Source of the DNA: JABCPE02 sp963509715
GTDB lineage: Bacteria; Bacteroidota; Bacteroidia; Flavobacteriales; Weeksellaceae
Length of the DNA stretch: 64,000 nucleotides
Assembly (NCBI GenBank): GCA_963509715.1
Contig: CAUPCB010000002.1
Location: 49,072 to 113,071, forward strand
Direction: 5' to 3'
Below, piece by piece: positions 25,746 through 33,759 of this stretch. How positions within the stretch are numbered: the first letter of the stretch is position 1; the number at the start of each line of letters is the position of its first letter. The position numbers and the translations under genes were made by a program. The notes below the pieces were generated by a model. It made no database searches, was not told where the DNA came from, and saw only the letters and a list, made by a program, of their open reading frames with translations.

Positions 25746-25746
25746 T
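25712..25746 (+). terminator. Intrinsic terminator of the small RNA candidate
   Basis: Stem ATCCGAGA / TCTCGGAT followed by TTTTTATTTT on the plus strand only. On the minus strand the flank is not T-rich, so it does not serve comEC. Confidence 0.8.
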
Positions 25747-27516
25747 TATTTCATAGGTAGTTTGGTTTATTTTTAGTTTAGTCATAGGTTTTATTTTTTT
25801 TATTTCTATATTTTTTATTCTTCTGGATGTAATATAGGATTTTATAACAAAGTTATTGATTTTTTCCATATCCGCCTTATTACTTATGATAAAAACAACT
25901 TTGTATCCTTGTTTTATTGAAACCATATTTTGTTTAAAAAAAGAATGAAGCAGTATTTCTTCCTTTTTCCAAAAATAAAAATTTGTCAATATTTTGGTGA
26001 AAATAAATAACAAAATGAAGAAAGAAAAACGCGTGAAAGTCTTTATATTTGGTTTTTCAAAAACACTTCTCAATAAATAAACAAGCACAAATAAAATAAT
26101 AAGTTCAGGAATTTGGATGGAAACATTTTCCACAAAACTAAAATCTGTTTTTGAGAAAAAAGCAACCATATTTAGGAAGAAACCCGCACACCAATCGTAT
26201 ATTTCTAAAAGCCAATCGGGAGTAAATTCTATTCCAAACAAAATAGAAACGATAAAGGAAAAAATAATGAATCCCTGCGATACCATGATGCTGACAACAT
26301 TGATAAAAACAGACATTATAGAAAACTGATGAAAGTAGAATAATATCAATGGAAGTGTGGTCAGCTGGGCTGCAAGACTCAGAGAAAAAGTATTTAGAAT
26401 AAATCTTATCGCTCTGTTTTTTAGTGGTTTATAATGGTTGGTAATAGGTTTGTACAGCCAAAAAATCCCAAAAACCGCCAAAAAGCTCAACTGAAAACCT
26501 ACATCGAAAAGCTGCTGAGTATCAATGGAAAGTATCATCATCCCAGCCAAAGCCAAAGAGTGCAGAAGATTAGGTTTTCTCTGCAAAAAAATCATAATAT
26601 AATAGACTGTAATCATGATACACGAACGCACCACAGAATTTCCATAATCGATGAATATCGCAAATCCCCAGATGGCTGCCAATGAAATACAAATAGGAAT
26701 ATTTCTGTATTTTACCGAAAAAATAGGATTTAAAACAAATAAAATCATTAAGAAAATAATCGCCATATGAGAACCTGAAATCGCCAAAATATGGATTAAG
26801 CCAGTTTTGCTGAAATGATTGATGATTTCTTGGTCTATTTCCGTCCGGTCGGCGAGGATTATTCCTTTTAAAATCGCTTTATTCTGCGGTTGGAGGCTGG
26901 AATTATCTATTCTTAAAAGCAAATCCAGTCGTTTTTGCTTTATTTTATCAGCGAAACTTACAGATTCTTTCTTTTTGAATGAAATTTCATCAGGGATAAA
27001 GCCTTGATAATGAATATTTTGTCGAGCTAAATATTTTTGATAATCAAACTGAAAATCGTATTGTGGTTTTTGGGTAGGATTGAGGTAAGCCTTGGCCGAA
27101 TAAAAATGCAGAAAATCCAGCTCTTTCTGTTCTTTCGGGATAGAAATTACAGCCGAAAAGGGCTTTTCAAAATTAAGAATTTCAACTTCATAGCGTTTGT
27201 TTCTTTCGTTGGAGTTCAGTTTTTTGCTGAGCTGAAAAACGATTTTAGTCGTTTTATTTTTCTCAAAATCAAAACATTGAATAGAATTTGAATTGAGAAA
27301 ATGCAGAAAAGTTCCAATGCCAAAAAACAAAAATACCAAAAACACCGATTTCAGTTTGTCAAAAAAGAAATTTCGGATAAAAAATCCTGCTAAAAAGCCC
27401 ACAATTCCTAAAACTAATGTGGTAGCCGCTCCCCAAAAAGGGAAATCAAATTTGTCTTGAAAGAAAATTCCCAATCCAAAACTGATAACGCAAATTAGCA
27501 AAGGCTGTTTGTTCAT
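25741..27516 (-). CDS. ComEC/Rec2-family DNA uptake channel protein
   Basis: 591 aa. Two or three N-terminal membrane helices, an OB-like soluble part (DUF4131; about residues 65-190), then the Competence domain recognised by GIILADRTEIDQEIINHFSKTGLIHILAISGSHM and many helices to about residue 520. The C-terminal metallo-beta-lactamase domain of Bacillus-type ComEC is absent; a short soluble tail remains, as is usual in Bacteroidota. It carries single-stranded DNA across the inner membrane during natural transformation. Its start overlaps lpxB by four bases (ATGA), hence translational coupling. Confidence 0.9.
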   Translation of the reverse strand: MNKQPLLICVISFGLGIFFQDKFDFPFWGAATTLVLGIVGFLAGFFIRNFFFDKLKSVFLVFLFFGIGTFLHFLNSNSIQCFDFEKNKTTKIVFQLSKKLNSNERNKRYEVEILNFEKPFSAVISIPKEQKELDFLHFYSAKAYLNPTQKPQYDFQFDYQKYLARQNIHYQGFIPDEISFKKKESVSFADKIKQKRLDLLLRIDNSSLQPQNKAILKGIILADRTEIDQEIINHFSKTGLIHILAISGSHMAIIFLMILFVLNPIFSVKYRNIPICISLAAIWGFAIFIDYGNSVVRSCIMITVYYIMIFLQRKPNLLHSLALAGMMILSIDTQQLFDVGFQLSFLAVFGIFWLYKPITNHYKPLKNRAIRFILNTFSLSLAAQLTTLPLILFYFHQFSIMSVFINVVSIMVSQGFIIFSFIVSILFGIEFTPDWLLEIYDWCAGFFLNMVAFFSKTDFSFVENVSIQIPELIILFVLVYLLRSVFEKPNIKTFTRFSFFILLFIFTKILTNFYFWKKEEILLHSFFKQNMVSIKQGYKVVFIISNKADMEKINNFVIKSYITSRRIKNIEIKKIKPMTKLKINQTTYEIK

Positions 27517-28625
27517 AGTAGTTTTGTGATGATTTCTGCGGCGCGCTCACTCGCTCCCTCACCTCCGAGGAGAAGGTTTAGTTTTTCGTATTCGTTTAAG
27601 ATTTTTTCTCTTTGCCCTGGATTTAAGATTTTTTCTAATTCAGAATTTATGTTTTCTGTTGTTAAATCATTTTGTATCAATTCTTTAACAACTTCTTTAT
27701 CCATAATTAAATTGACCAAAGAAATAAATTTAATGTGTTTTACCAATCTTTTTGCGATTTGATAAGAAACCCAGCTTCCGCGGTAGCAGACCACTTCTGG
27801 GATTTTTAGAAGGGCAGTTTCCAATGTTGCTGTTCCAGAGGTTACCAAAGCAGCTTTGGAAGAACGAAGCAAATCATAAGTTTTATTGGACACGAAATGC
27901 ACATCATCCGTTAAAAACTCATCATAAAATTCTTTTGGTAAAGAAGGAGCTCCTGCTATAACGAACTGATAATCTTTGAAATAAGGAGTTGCGCTGAGCA
28001 TCAGCCCAAGCATTTTTCTTATTTCTTGTTTTCGGCTACCTGGGAGCAGCGCGATGATTTCCCTGCTGTCTAAGTTGTTTTGATTCTTAAATTCTTGGCT
28101 GTCAATTGGTTTTAGGTTTGAAATGGCATCCAAAAGAGGATGTCCTACAAAGTGGGCTTTTACAGAATGTTTTTTGTAAAAATCCTCTTCAAAAGGGAGG
28201 ATTACCAGCATCTCATCCACATATTTTTTGATGGTTTCTACGCGGCCTTCCTTCCAAGCCCAAAGCTGTGGAGAGATGTAATATACCACTTTGATTCCTA
28301 ATGATTTAGCAAACTTTGCAATTCTTAGGTTAAAGCCAGGGTAATCCACCAAAATAAGGACATCTGGCTGGTATTTTTTTATGTCTTCTTTACAAAATTT
28401 GATGTTTCTCAGAATGGTTTTAAGATTTAAAACTACCTCCAAGAATCCCATGAATGCAAGGTCTTTGTAATGTTTTACCAATGTTCCGCCGACTTCTTTC
28501 ATCAGGTCACCTCCCCAAAATCTGAACTCTGCATCAGGTTCTTTTTTTAGGATGGCTTTCATCAGGTTAGAACCGTGTAAATCGCCCGAAGCTTCTCCTG
28601 AGATGATATAATATTTTTTAGACAT
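27513..28625 (-). CDS. lpxB: Lipid-A-disaccharide synthase
   Basis: 370 aa. YYIISGEASGDLHGSNLMKAI is the LpxB signature, and LLPGSRKQEI the sugar-nucleotide binding region. It joins UDP-diacylglucosamine and lipid X to make the lipid A disaccharide at the inner membrane. It is transcribed with comEC. The predicted promoter (TTG-N19-TATATTTG) lies face to face with that of the DUF2480 gene. Confidence 0.95.
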   Translation of the reverse strand: MSKKYYIISGEASGDLHGSNLMKAILKKEPDAEFRFWGGDLMKEVGGTLVKHYKDLAFMGFLEVVLNLKTILRNIKFCKEDIKKYQPDVLILVDYPGFNLRIAKFAKSLGIKVVYYISPQLWAWKEGRVETIKKYVDEMLVILPFEEDFYKKHSVKAHFVGHPLLDAISNLKPIDSQEFKNQNNLDSREIIALLPGSRKQEIRKMLGLMLSATPYFKDYQFVIAGAPSLPKEFYDEFLTDDVHFVSNKTYDLLRSSKAALVTSGTATLETALLKIPEVVCYRGSWVSYQIAKRLVKHIKFISLVNLIMDKEVVKELIQNDLTTENINSELEKILNPGQREKILNEYEKLNLLLGGEGASERAAEIITKLL

Positions 28626-28646
28626 TTTATTTTAGTAAAAAAGATT

Positions 28647-28654
28647 TATTTTTG
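28647..28654 (+). promoter_or_regulatory. Putative -7 promoter element (TATTTTTG) of the DUF2480 gene
   Basis: TAnnTTTGC match 20 bases before the ATG at 28675. Only two bases separate it from the minus-strand -7 element of lpxB. Confidence 0.55.
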
Positions 28655-28656
28655 CT

Positions 28657-28664
28657 CAAATATA
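28657..28664 (-). promoter_or_regulatory. Putative promoter (TTG-N19-TATATTTG) of lpxB-comEC
   Basis: The -7 element is on the minus strand; its -33 TTG (28684-28686) lies inside the first codons of the divergent DUF2480 gene with the ideal 19-base spacing. Confidence 0.65.
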
Positions 28665-28674
28665 AATAAATAAT

Positions 28675-29184
28675 ATGTCAGAGCAAGGAGAAATTGTAAA
28701 TAAAGTTGCGAATAGCGGACTGGTAAACATAGATGTTGCTGAATTTTGTCCAAAAGGGAAGTGTCTGGGTATTGACCTGAAAGGCTTTCTATATGAAGGA
28801 CTTATATTAAAAGAAAAAGATTTCCGCGAGCAGGTGGAAAATCTAGATGTGGGAATTTATGAAAATACCTTTGTTTATCTCTATTGTTCTACGGATGCTA
28901 TCGTTCCGCTCTGGGCGTATTTTTTACTTACATCTAGGTTAGAAGGCGTTGCTAAAAAGATAGTTTTTGGTTCGCTGGATGAGCTGGAATTGGTTTTGTT
29001 TCATGAAGAAATTCAAAAATTTGATTTTTCTGATTATAAGGACAAAAGAGTTCTCATCAGAGGTTGCAGTGATGTGGATATTCCTACCAATGCCTATGTA
29101 GAGCTGGTTCAGAAGCTAAAACCAATGGTGAAATCACTGATGTTTGGAGAGGCATGCAGTAGTGTTCCTATTTATAAAAAGTAA
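28675..29184 (+). CDS. DUF2480 family protein
   Basis: 169 aa. VNKVANSGLVNIDVAEFCPKGKCLGIDLKGFLYEGLILKEKDFRE is the characteristic start of this family, found in Bacteroidota. No signal peptide or membrane helix; predicted cytosolic. Function is not established; in other genomes it is often near iron-sulfur (SUF) genes, but no such gene is in this window. It is divergent from lpxB with interlocked promoters. Confidence 0.85.
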   Translation: MSEQGEIVNKVANSGLVNIDVAEFCPKGKCLGIDLKGFLYEGLILKEKDFREQVENLDVGIYENTFVYLYCSTDAIVPLWAYFLLTSRLEGVAKKIVFGSLDELELVLFHEEIQKFDFSDYKDKRVLIRGCSDVDIPTNAYVELVQKLKPMVKSLMFGEACSSVPIYKK

Positions 29185-29193
29185 AATCACAGG

Positions 29194-29222
29194 AATAAAA
29201 AATCCTGCAAAAATGCAGGACT
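29194..29222 (-). terminator. Intrinsic terminator of the DUF6702 gene
   Basis: Stem TCCTGCA / TGCAGGA (29203-29220). On the minus strand it is followed by TTTTTTATT. Confidence 0.75.
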
Positions 29223-29251
29223 TTACATTAAATAATATAACAATTTCGTTC

Positions 29252-29731
29252 CTAGAAAGATACTTCTGCGGTCTCTTTCCCACGCTGGAAGGTCATGTTT
29301 TTCTGGCTTCCTTTGTAGGCAATGTTTACTAGGTTTAGCTGTTTAGGATACACATCCAGCAGAATGTTGTTCTTAATTTTCAATGTGGAAATACTCGCCA
29401 CACCATCTACTTCAAAATAAATAAACACTGTCTCTCCGTTTACTTGGCTACCCGTAACTTTTAGAGATTTGTTTTCTCCATTTACAGCTACTGAGAAATT
29501 TTTGCCAATATATTTTGCTACTTCAGCATTAAAACCTGCGGAACTAGCATTAACCTTTAGTGCATTTGCGATTTGCTCTGTACTTACTTTAGTGGTAAAT
29601 TTTAAAGTTTTGCTTCCCTCCACATAGTCTACTTTAGTCAATGAAGATTGGAACTGGCTCGCTGCAAAGCTCATTACCATAAGCAGCATCACAAAAAATC
29701 CAACAAGACTGACTTTCTTTTTCGTAATCAT
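29252..29731 (-). CDS. DUF6702 family exported protein
   Basis: 159 aa. A signal-like N-terminus (KVSLVGFFVMLLMVMSFAAS) precedes a beta-rich domain: SLTKVDYVEGSKTLKFTTKV, then YFEVDGVASISTLKIKNNILLDVYPKQLNLVNIAY, which is the typical DUF6702 ending. Such proteins are exported or periplasmic and of unknown role, often next to M1 peptidases, which are not present here. It lies 43 bases after the LOG gene and may share its transcript. Confidence 0.78.
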   Translation of the reverse strand: MITKKKVSLVGFFVMLLMVMSFAASQFQSSLTKVDYVEGSKTLKFTTKVSTEQIANALKVNASSAGFNAEVAKYIGKNFSVAVNGENKSLKVTGSQVNGETVFIYFEVDGVASISTLKIKNNILLDVYPKQLNLVNIAYKGSQKNMTFQRGKETAEVSF

Positions 29732-29774
29732 AATCTTAAAATTTTGTTAAATAAAGGCAAAAGCCGTGCCAAAC

Positions 29775-30476
29775 TTAGAAATTTTCGTGAATGGAGTACT
29801 TGTCATAGAAGGCTTTAATGTGTGAAACAGCCTCATCAGCGGTGTCTACCACTCTGAAAAGAGAGAAATTTTCTTCTGAAATTAATTTCATTTCCAGTAA
29901 AGTATTTTTGAACCAATCCAGCAGCCCGCTCCAAAATTCTGAACCAACCAAAACGATAGGGAATCTACCGATTTTCCCAGTCTGAATCAGTGTCAATGCT
30001 TCTGAAAGTTCATCCAAAGTCCCAAAACCGCCAGGCATCACGATAAATCCCTGTGAGTATTTTATAAACATGAGTTTTCTAATGAAAAAATAGTCAAACT
30101 CCATGCTGTATAATTTGTCTATATAAGGATTCAGATGCTGCTCGAAAGGCAGTTCTATATTGAGTCCGATAGATTTTCCTCCGCTTTCTTTGGCTCCTTT
30201 ATTTCCTGCTTCCATGATTCCTGGACCGCCGCCAGTGATGACACCAAAGCCTAGTTCTGTGATTTTTTTGGCGATTTCCTCTGTCATCTTGTAATATTTG
30301 GTGTCTGGTTTTATCCTTGCTGACCCAAATATAGACACGCAAGGTCCCATTTTCTGCATTTTTTCATAACCAGAGACTATTTCTCCCATTATCTTAAAGA
30401 CCATCCAACTGTCTTTGGTGGCCTGCTCGCTCCAAGTTTTTTGTCGAAAACTTTCTCTTAAAATTTCTTCTTCCAT
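29775..30476 (-). CDS. LOG-family (TIGR00730-type) Rossmann-fold protein
   Basis: 233 aa from MEEEILRESFRQKTW, one base after the preceding stop; an in-frame ATG 51 bases upstream would lie inside that gene. ITGGGPGIMEAGNKGA and PGGFGTLDELSEAL (PGGxGTxxE) are the LOG nucleotide-binding motifs. Family members cleave nucleoside 5'-monophosphates to base plus ribose phosphate (cytokinin-activating type) or act as nucleosidases. It is the fourth gene of the amino-sugar unit. Confidence 0.85.
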   Translation of the reverse strand: MEEEILRESFRQKTWSEQATKDSWMVFKIMGEIVSGYEKMQKMGPCVSIFGSARIKPDTKYYKMTEEIAKKITELGFGVITGGGPGIMEAGNKGAKESGGKSIGLNIELPFEQHLNPYIDKLYSMEFDYFFIRKLMFIKYSQGFIVMPGGFGTLDELSEALTLIQTGKIGRFPIVLVGSEFWSGLLDWFKNTLLEMKLISEENFSLFRVVDTADEAVSHIKAFYDKYSIHENF

Positions 30477-30477
30477 T

Positions 30478-31191
30478 TTATTTAAAATATTTTTCCGCTT
30501 CGGTGATGGATTCTGGTTTTCCCACATCTATCAGCAAAGCATCATGTTCGTATCCTTTGATAATATAGTCTTTCATCAGGTCTAAATATTCCTCCATAAT
30601 GGAGAACTTGCCACGGCGGGTGAAGAGTTTTAGTAAATTAGAATTGATGCAATGTATCCCGCTGAAAGCCAATGGTTTTAGGTTTTTATAAGTGTTTCCA
30701 AAGATTTCTTCGCCTGTTTTTTCATTACGCCAGCCCTGCAGGGTCATTGCGCTGTCAAAAAGCAGTTTTCGTGAGCTTTTTCTGTCCGAAACAGCCAAAG
30801 TAACCAAGTTGTTGGATTTTAAGTGGAAATCAATGAAATCACTGATATTCAGATTAGTCAAAATATCGGAATTCATGATTAAAAAATGCTCTTCCTGCTC
30901 CAAAAGTTCCTTGGCAAAAACCAAAGCACCGCCTGTTTCTAGAAGCTCTTCGGACTCGTCGGAAATTTCTATTTTAGCACCGAAATTATTATTTTCTTTC
31001 AGAAAATCAACAATCTGCTCTCCGAAATGATGAATATTAATAATAAAATCATTAATCCCGAAAGACTGCAGAAATCTGATATTTCTTTCCAAAAGGGTTA
31101 TGTTATTTACCTTAGCCAGAGCCTTTGGGTGTTTGTCCGTGAAAGGTTTTAATCTTGTCCCTTTTCCTGCCGCGAATATAAAAGCTTTCAT
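30478..31191 (-). CDS. NTP-transferase, MurNAc-1-phosphate uridylyltransferase (MurU-like)
   Basis: 237 aa, the short form without an acyltransferase domain. FIFAAGKGTRLKPFTDKHPKAL is the nucleotide-binding loop, and LIMNSDILTNLNI and LLIDVGKPESITEAEKYF complete the fold. In the AmgK-MurU pathway it converts MurNAc-1-P to UDP-MurNAc, bypassing de novo synthesis. The AmgK-like kinase gene is two genes upstream in the same operon, which supports this call; another NDP-sugar is possible. Confidence 0.78.
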   Translation of the reverse strand: MKAFIFAAGKGTRLKPFTDKHPKALAKVNNITLLERNIRFLQSFGINDFIINIHHFGEQIVDFLKENNNFGAKIEISDESEELLETGGALVFAKELLEQEEHFLIMNSDILTNLNISDFIDFHLKSNNLVTLAVSDRKSSRKLLFDSAMTLQGWRNEKTGEEIFGNTYKNLKPLAFSGIHCINSNLLKLFTRRGKFSIMEEYLDLMKDYIIKGYEHDALLIDVGKPESITEAEKYFK

Positions 31192-31194
31192 ACT

Positions 31195-31602
31195 CTATGC
31201 ATTTAGCTGAGGTTGTTCATTGTGAGTGACTTTTACACTTACTTTATCAGCGTATTTGTGTTGTAAAAATTTACCTATTTTTATTGCTGAATAAACTGAG
31301 CGGTGCTGTCCGCCAGTGCAGCCAAATGAAATCTGAAGATGCTCAAATCCTCGCTCTATATAGTTATCCACAGATATGGATATCAGGGATTTTACTGAGT
31401 TTAGGAAATCTGGCATTTGGGTTTTTTCTTCCAAATATTCCTGCACAGCCAAGTCAGCTCCTGTCTGAGGCTTGTATTCATCTATTCGTCCTGGGTTTAG
31501 GATTCCACGGCAGTCAAAAACAAATCCACCGCCATTGTCTGTATTGTCCTTCGGAATTCCGCTTTTCTTGTAAGAAAAACTATAAATATTGATATGTAGC
31601 AT
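31195..31602 (-). CDS. Stand-alone RapZ C-terminal domain protein
   Basis: 135 aa, about half of E. coli RapZ (284 aa) and without the N-terminal Walker-type kinase-like domain. GGFVFDCRGILNPGR, then FEHLQISFGCTGGQHRSVY, are the hallmark of the RapZ C-domain, which in E. coli binds glucosamine-6-phosphate and regulatory RNA. It lies between the AmgK-like and MurU-like genes (48- and 3-base gaps). A sensing role for amino sugars is inference. Confidence 0.85.
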   Translation of the reverse strand: MLHINIYSFSYKKSGIPKDNTDNGGGFVFDCRGILNPGRIDEYKPQTGADLAVQEYLEEKTQMPDFLNSVKSLISISVDNYIERGFEHLQISFGCTGGQHRSVYSAIKIGKFLQHKYADKVSVKVTHNEQPQLNA

Positions 31603-31650
31603 AATAAAATAATTCCCGCAAATTTACAAATCTTAAAATAAAAAGAATTT

Positions 31651-32667
31651 TTACCCAGAAATCAAAGCGTTTATCTTCTTCTGAGTGTCTGGTTCATTGA
31701 GTTTTTCTATAACTGAATAAAGCTCTGGGAAAGCGGCGTTTTCCTGCCAATTTGCAGAAAAGTCCGTTAGGTTTTTTATTCCCTGTCCGATACTTGACAG
31801 GAAATGAGCTTTCCGCTGGATAAGTCCTCTAAAACCATAAGCGCCAAGCACTTGCAAAAATCTGATAAGCTGGCAGTAGGGAAGAGCTTCTTTCAGCGCA
31901 GGCTGTGTTTCTCTGTCCCAAAGGCTGAAATAAAAATCCAGCATTTCTGTTTTCCATTCGGCAGGGAAGTTGGCTTTCGCTTGGAATAAAAAAGAAACCA
32001 CATCATAGACCGCAGGCCCTAGCATAGCCGATTGATAATCAATGAAAAACACTTCGTTCTCTTCGTTTACTAAAATATTTCTTGATTGGAAATCTCTCAG
32101 CATTATTGTTTTAGGAGAGAGGTTTTCTATTTTAGCCGTCAAAGTTTGAAATTCTTTTAGCAGAGAACTTTTGTGATAAGGCAATTCCAAGACATCCACC
32201 ATGAAATTTTTAAAATAATATAAATCATGCGTAATCGGCAGATTGTCATAGGCTTCGTATTCGAAAGTTCTGCAAAAATCTATTTTTCCTTCGGTTTTTT
32301 GTTGTAGAGTGAATAGCTTTTCCAAGGTTTGTTTCACCAATGATTTTACCCTTTCGCTGTGCCCTTCGGCAGAGATGATTTCAGACAAAGTATTTTTGCC
32401 CAAAAACTCCTGAACATAAAGCGTTTTTCCTTCATTGACAGCCAAGATTTTAGGCGTATTTAGCTTTAATGCAGAAAATTCTTCCGAAAGATAAAGAAAA
32501 GCCTCGTTTTCTCTAATATTTTCGTTGTAAGTAATGATAAAATCCTGATTATGAGACTTTCCGATGAAATTGATTCTCGATGAGCCGCTCTGCTGTAATA
32601 CCTGAAAATCAGCAGCAGGAGAGCCTATGAATTCCTCAAAAAAAGTTTTTGCGGTGGATAGATGCAT
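31651..32667 (-). CDS. APH-fold sugar kinase, AmgK-like
   Basis: 338 aa from MHLSTAKTFFEEFIG; the ATG 21 bases upstream overlaps the -7 element and is rejected. The kinase catalytic loop reads MLRDFQSRNILV where the canonical His of HxDxxxxN is Leu but Asp and Asn are kept; VFFIDYQSAMLGPAVYDVVSFL is the metal-binding segment. AmgK phosphorylates MurNAc/GlcNAc at the anomeric carbon. First gene of the leftward amino-sugar unit. Confidence 0.78.
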   Translation of the reverse strand: MHLSTAKTFFEEFIGSPAADFQVLQQSGSSRINFIGKSHNQDFIITYNENIRENEAFLYLSEEFSALKLNTPKILAVNEGKTLYVQEFLGKNTLSEIISAEGHSERVKSLVKQTLEKLFTLQQKTEGKIDFCRTFEYEAYDNLPITHDLYYFKNFMVDVLELPYHKSSLLKEFQTLTAKIENLSPKTIMLRDFQSRNILVNEENEVFFIDYQSAMLGPAVYDVVSFLFQAKANFPAEWKTEMLDFYFSLWDRETQPALKEALPYCQLIRFLQVLGAYGFRGLIQRKAHFLSSIGQGIKNLTDFSANWQENAAFPELYSVIEKLNEPDTQKKINALISG

Positions 32668-32685
32668 AAAAAATTCTTTTAGCCA

Positions 32686-32693
32686 CAAAGTTA
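32686..32693 (-). promoter_or_regulatory. Putative -7 promoter element (TAACTTTG) of the amino-sugar unit
   Basis: TAnnTTTG match on the minus strand, 18 bases before the start at 32667. It sits on the alternative upstream ATG, which decides the start. Confidence 0.6.
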
Positions 32694-32734
32694 AAGAATT
32701 TATCAGACAGCGTAGGTGAATAAAAAGTTTTTGT

Positions 32735-32742
32735 TAATTTTG
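32735..32742 (+). promoter_or_regulatory. Putative -7 promoter element (TAATTTTG) of ddl and downstream genes
   Basis: TAnnTTTGC match 17 bases before the ATG at 32760. Confidence 0.6.
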
Positions 32743-32759
32743 CCTAAATTGTAAGAGTT

Positions 32760-33746
32760 ATGAATAAAAAGAATGTCGCCGTGGTAATGGGCGGTTTTTC
32801 CGATGAGTATATCGTTTCGCTGAAAAGCGGTCAGCTTATTTTTGATGAATTGGATAGGGATTTGTACAATGTTTATAGAGTTCATGTCTTGAAGGAAGGT
32901 TGGTTTTTTGTGGATGATAATGATGAAAAATTCCCAATAGACAAAGCCGATTTCTCGGTAAAACTAGCCGATGGAACGAAGCTGAAATTTGATGTTTGTT
33001 TCAATACCATTCATGGAACACCTGGTGAAAATGGGCTTTTGCAGGCGTATTGGGATGCTGTGGGACAGAGATATACGGGCTGTGATTTTTACCAAAGTGC
33101 ATTGACATTCAATAAAAAAGATACTCTGGCGGTGCTTTCTAAATATGGAATTCCTTCGGCGAAGAGTATTTATTTGAGAAAAGGTGATACTTTCAGCGAA
33201 GATGAAATTATCTCTGAACTTGGGCTTCCTTGTTTTGTAAAACCAAATCAGTCTGGTTCTAGTTTGGGAATTTCAAAAGTGAAAGAAAAATCTGAGTTCA
33301 AAGCCGCTCTGGAAAAAGCCTTCCACGAAGATGATGAGGTGCTGATAGAGAGCTTTTTGGATGGAATGGAAGTTTCGGTAGGAGTGGTGGATTATAAAGG
33401 AGAAATTACCGTTTTGGGAATTACGGAAATCGTTTCCGAAAATGATTTCTTCGACTATGAAGCTAAGTATGAAGGTGCTTCTCAGGAAATTACACCTGCC
33501 AGAATAGATGAGCCGACACGACTAAAAGTAGAAGAAATAGCGAAGAAAGCCTATAAGTCATTGGGAATGAGTGGTTTTTCTCGTTCGGAATATATCATTA
33601 TGAACGGAACACCTTACATGCTGGAAATGAATACCAACCCAGGTTTTTCTCCTGCAAGTATCCTGCCGCAGCAGGCGAAAATCTACGGAATTTCCATCAA
33701 AGATTTGTGCGGAAATGAAGTGGAAAAAGCCTTAAACAAACATTAA
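32760..33746 (+). CDS. ddl: D-alanine--D-alanine ligase
   Basis: 328 aa. VAVVMGGFSDEYIVSLKSG is the N-terminal domain; TIHGTPGENGLLQAYWD, PCFVKPNQSGSSLGI and MLEMNTNPGFSPASILP are the ATP-grasp ligase motifs, with the Asn of EMNTNPG for Mg binding. It makes the D-Ala-D-Ala peptide for peptidoglycan. It heads a rightward gene string running to trpS, with small gaps. Confidence 0.95.
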   Translation: MNKKNVAVVMGGFSDEYIVSLKSGQLIFDELDRDLYNVYRVHVLKEGWFFVDDNDEKFPIDKADFSVKLADGTKLKFDVCFNTIHGTPGENGLLQAYWDAVGQRYTGCDFYQSALTFNKKDTLAVLSKYGIPSAKSIYLRKGDTFSEDEIISELGLPCFVKPNQSGSSLGISKVKEKSEFKAALEKAFHEDDEVLIESFLDGMEVSVGVVDYKGEITVLGITEIVSENDFFDYEAKYEGASQEITPARIDEPTRLKVEEIAKKAYKSLGMSGFSRSEYIIMNGTPYMLEMNTNPGFSPASILPQQAKIYGISIKDLCGNEVEKALNKH

Positions 33747-33759
33747 AAACATAAAAATT

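Noticed and set aside
30477..30527. Upstream start for the LOG protein overlapping the MurU-like gene by 50 bases
   Set aside because: The extension has no family similarity, and the ATG at 30476 follows the preceding stop by one base.
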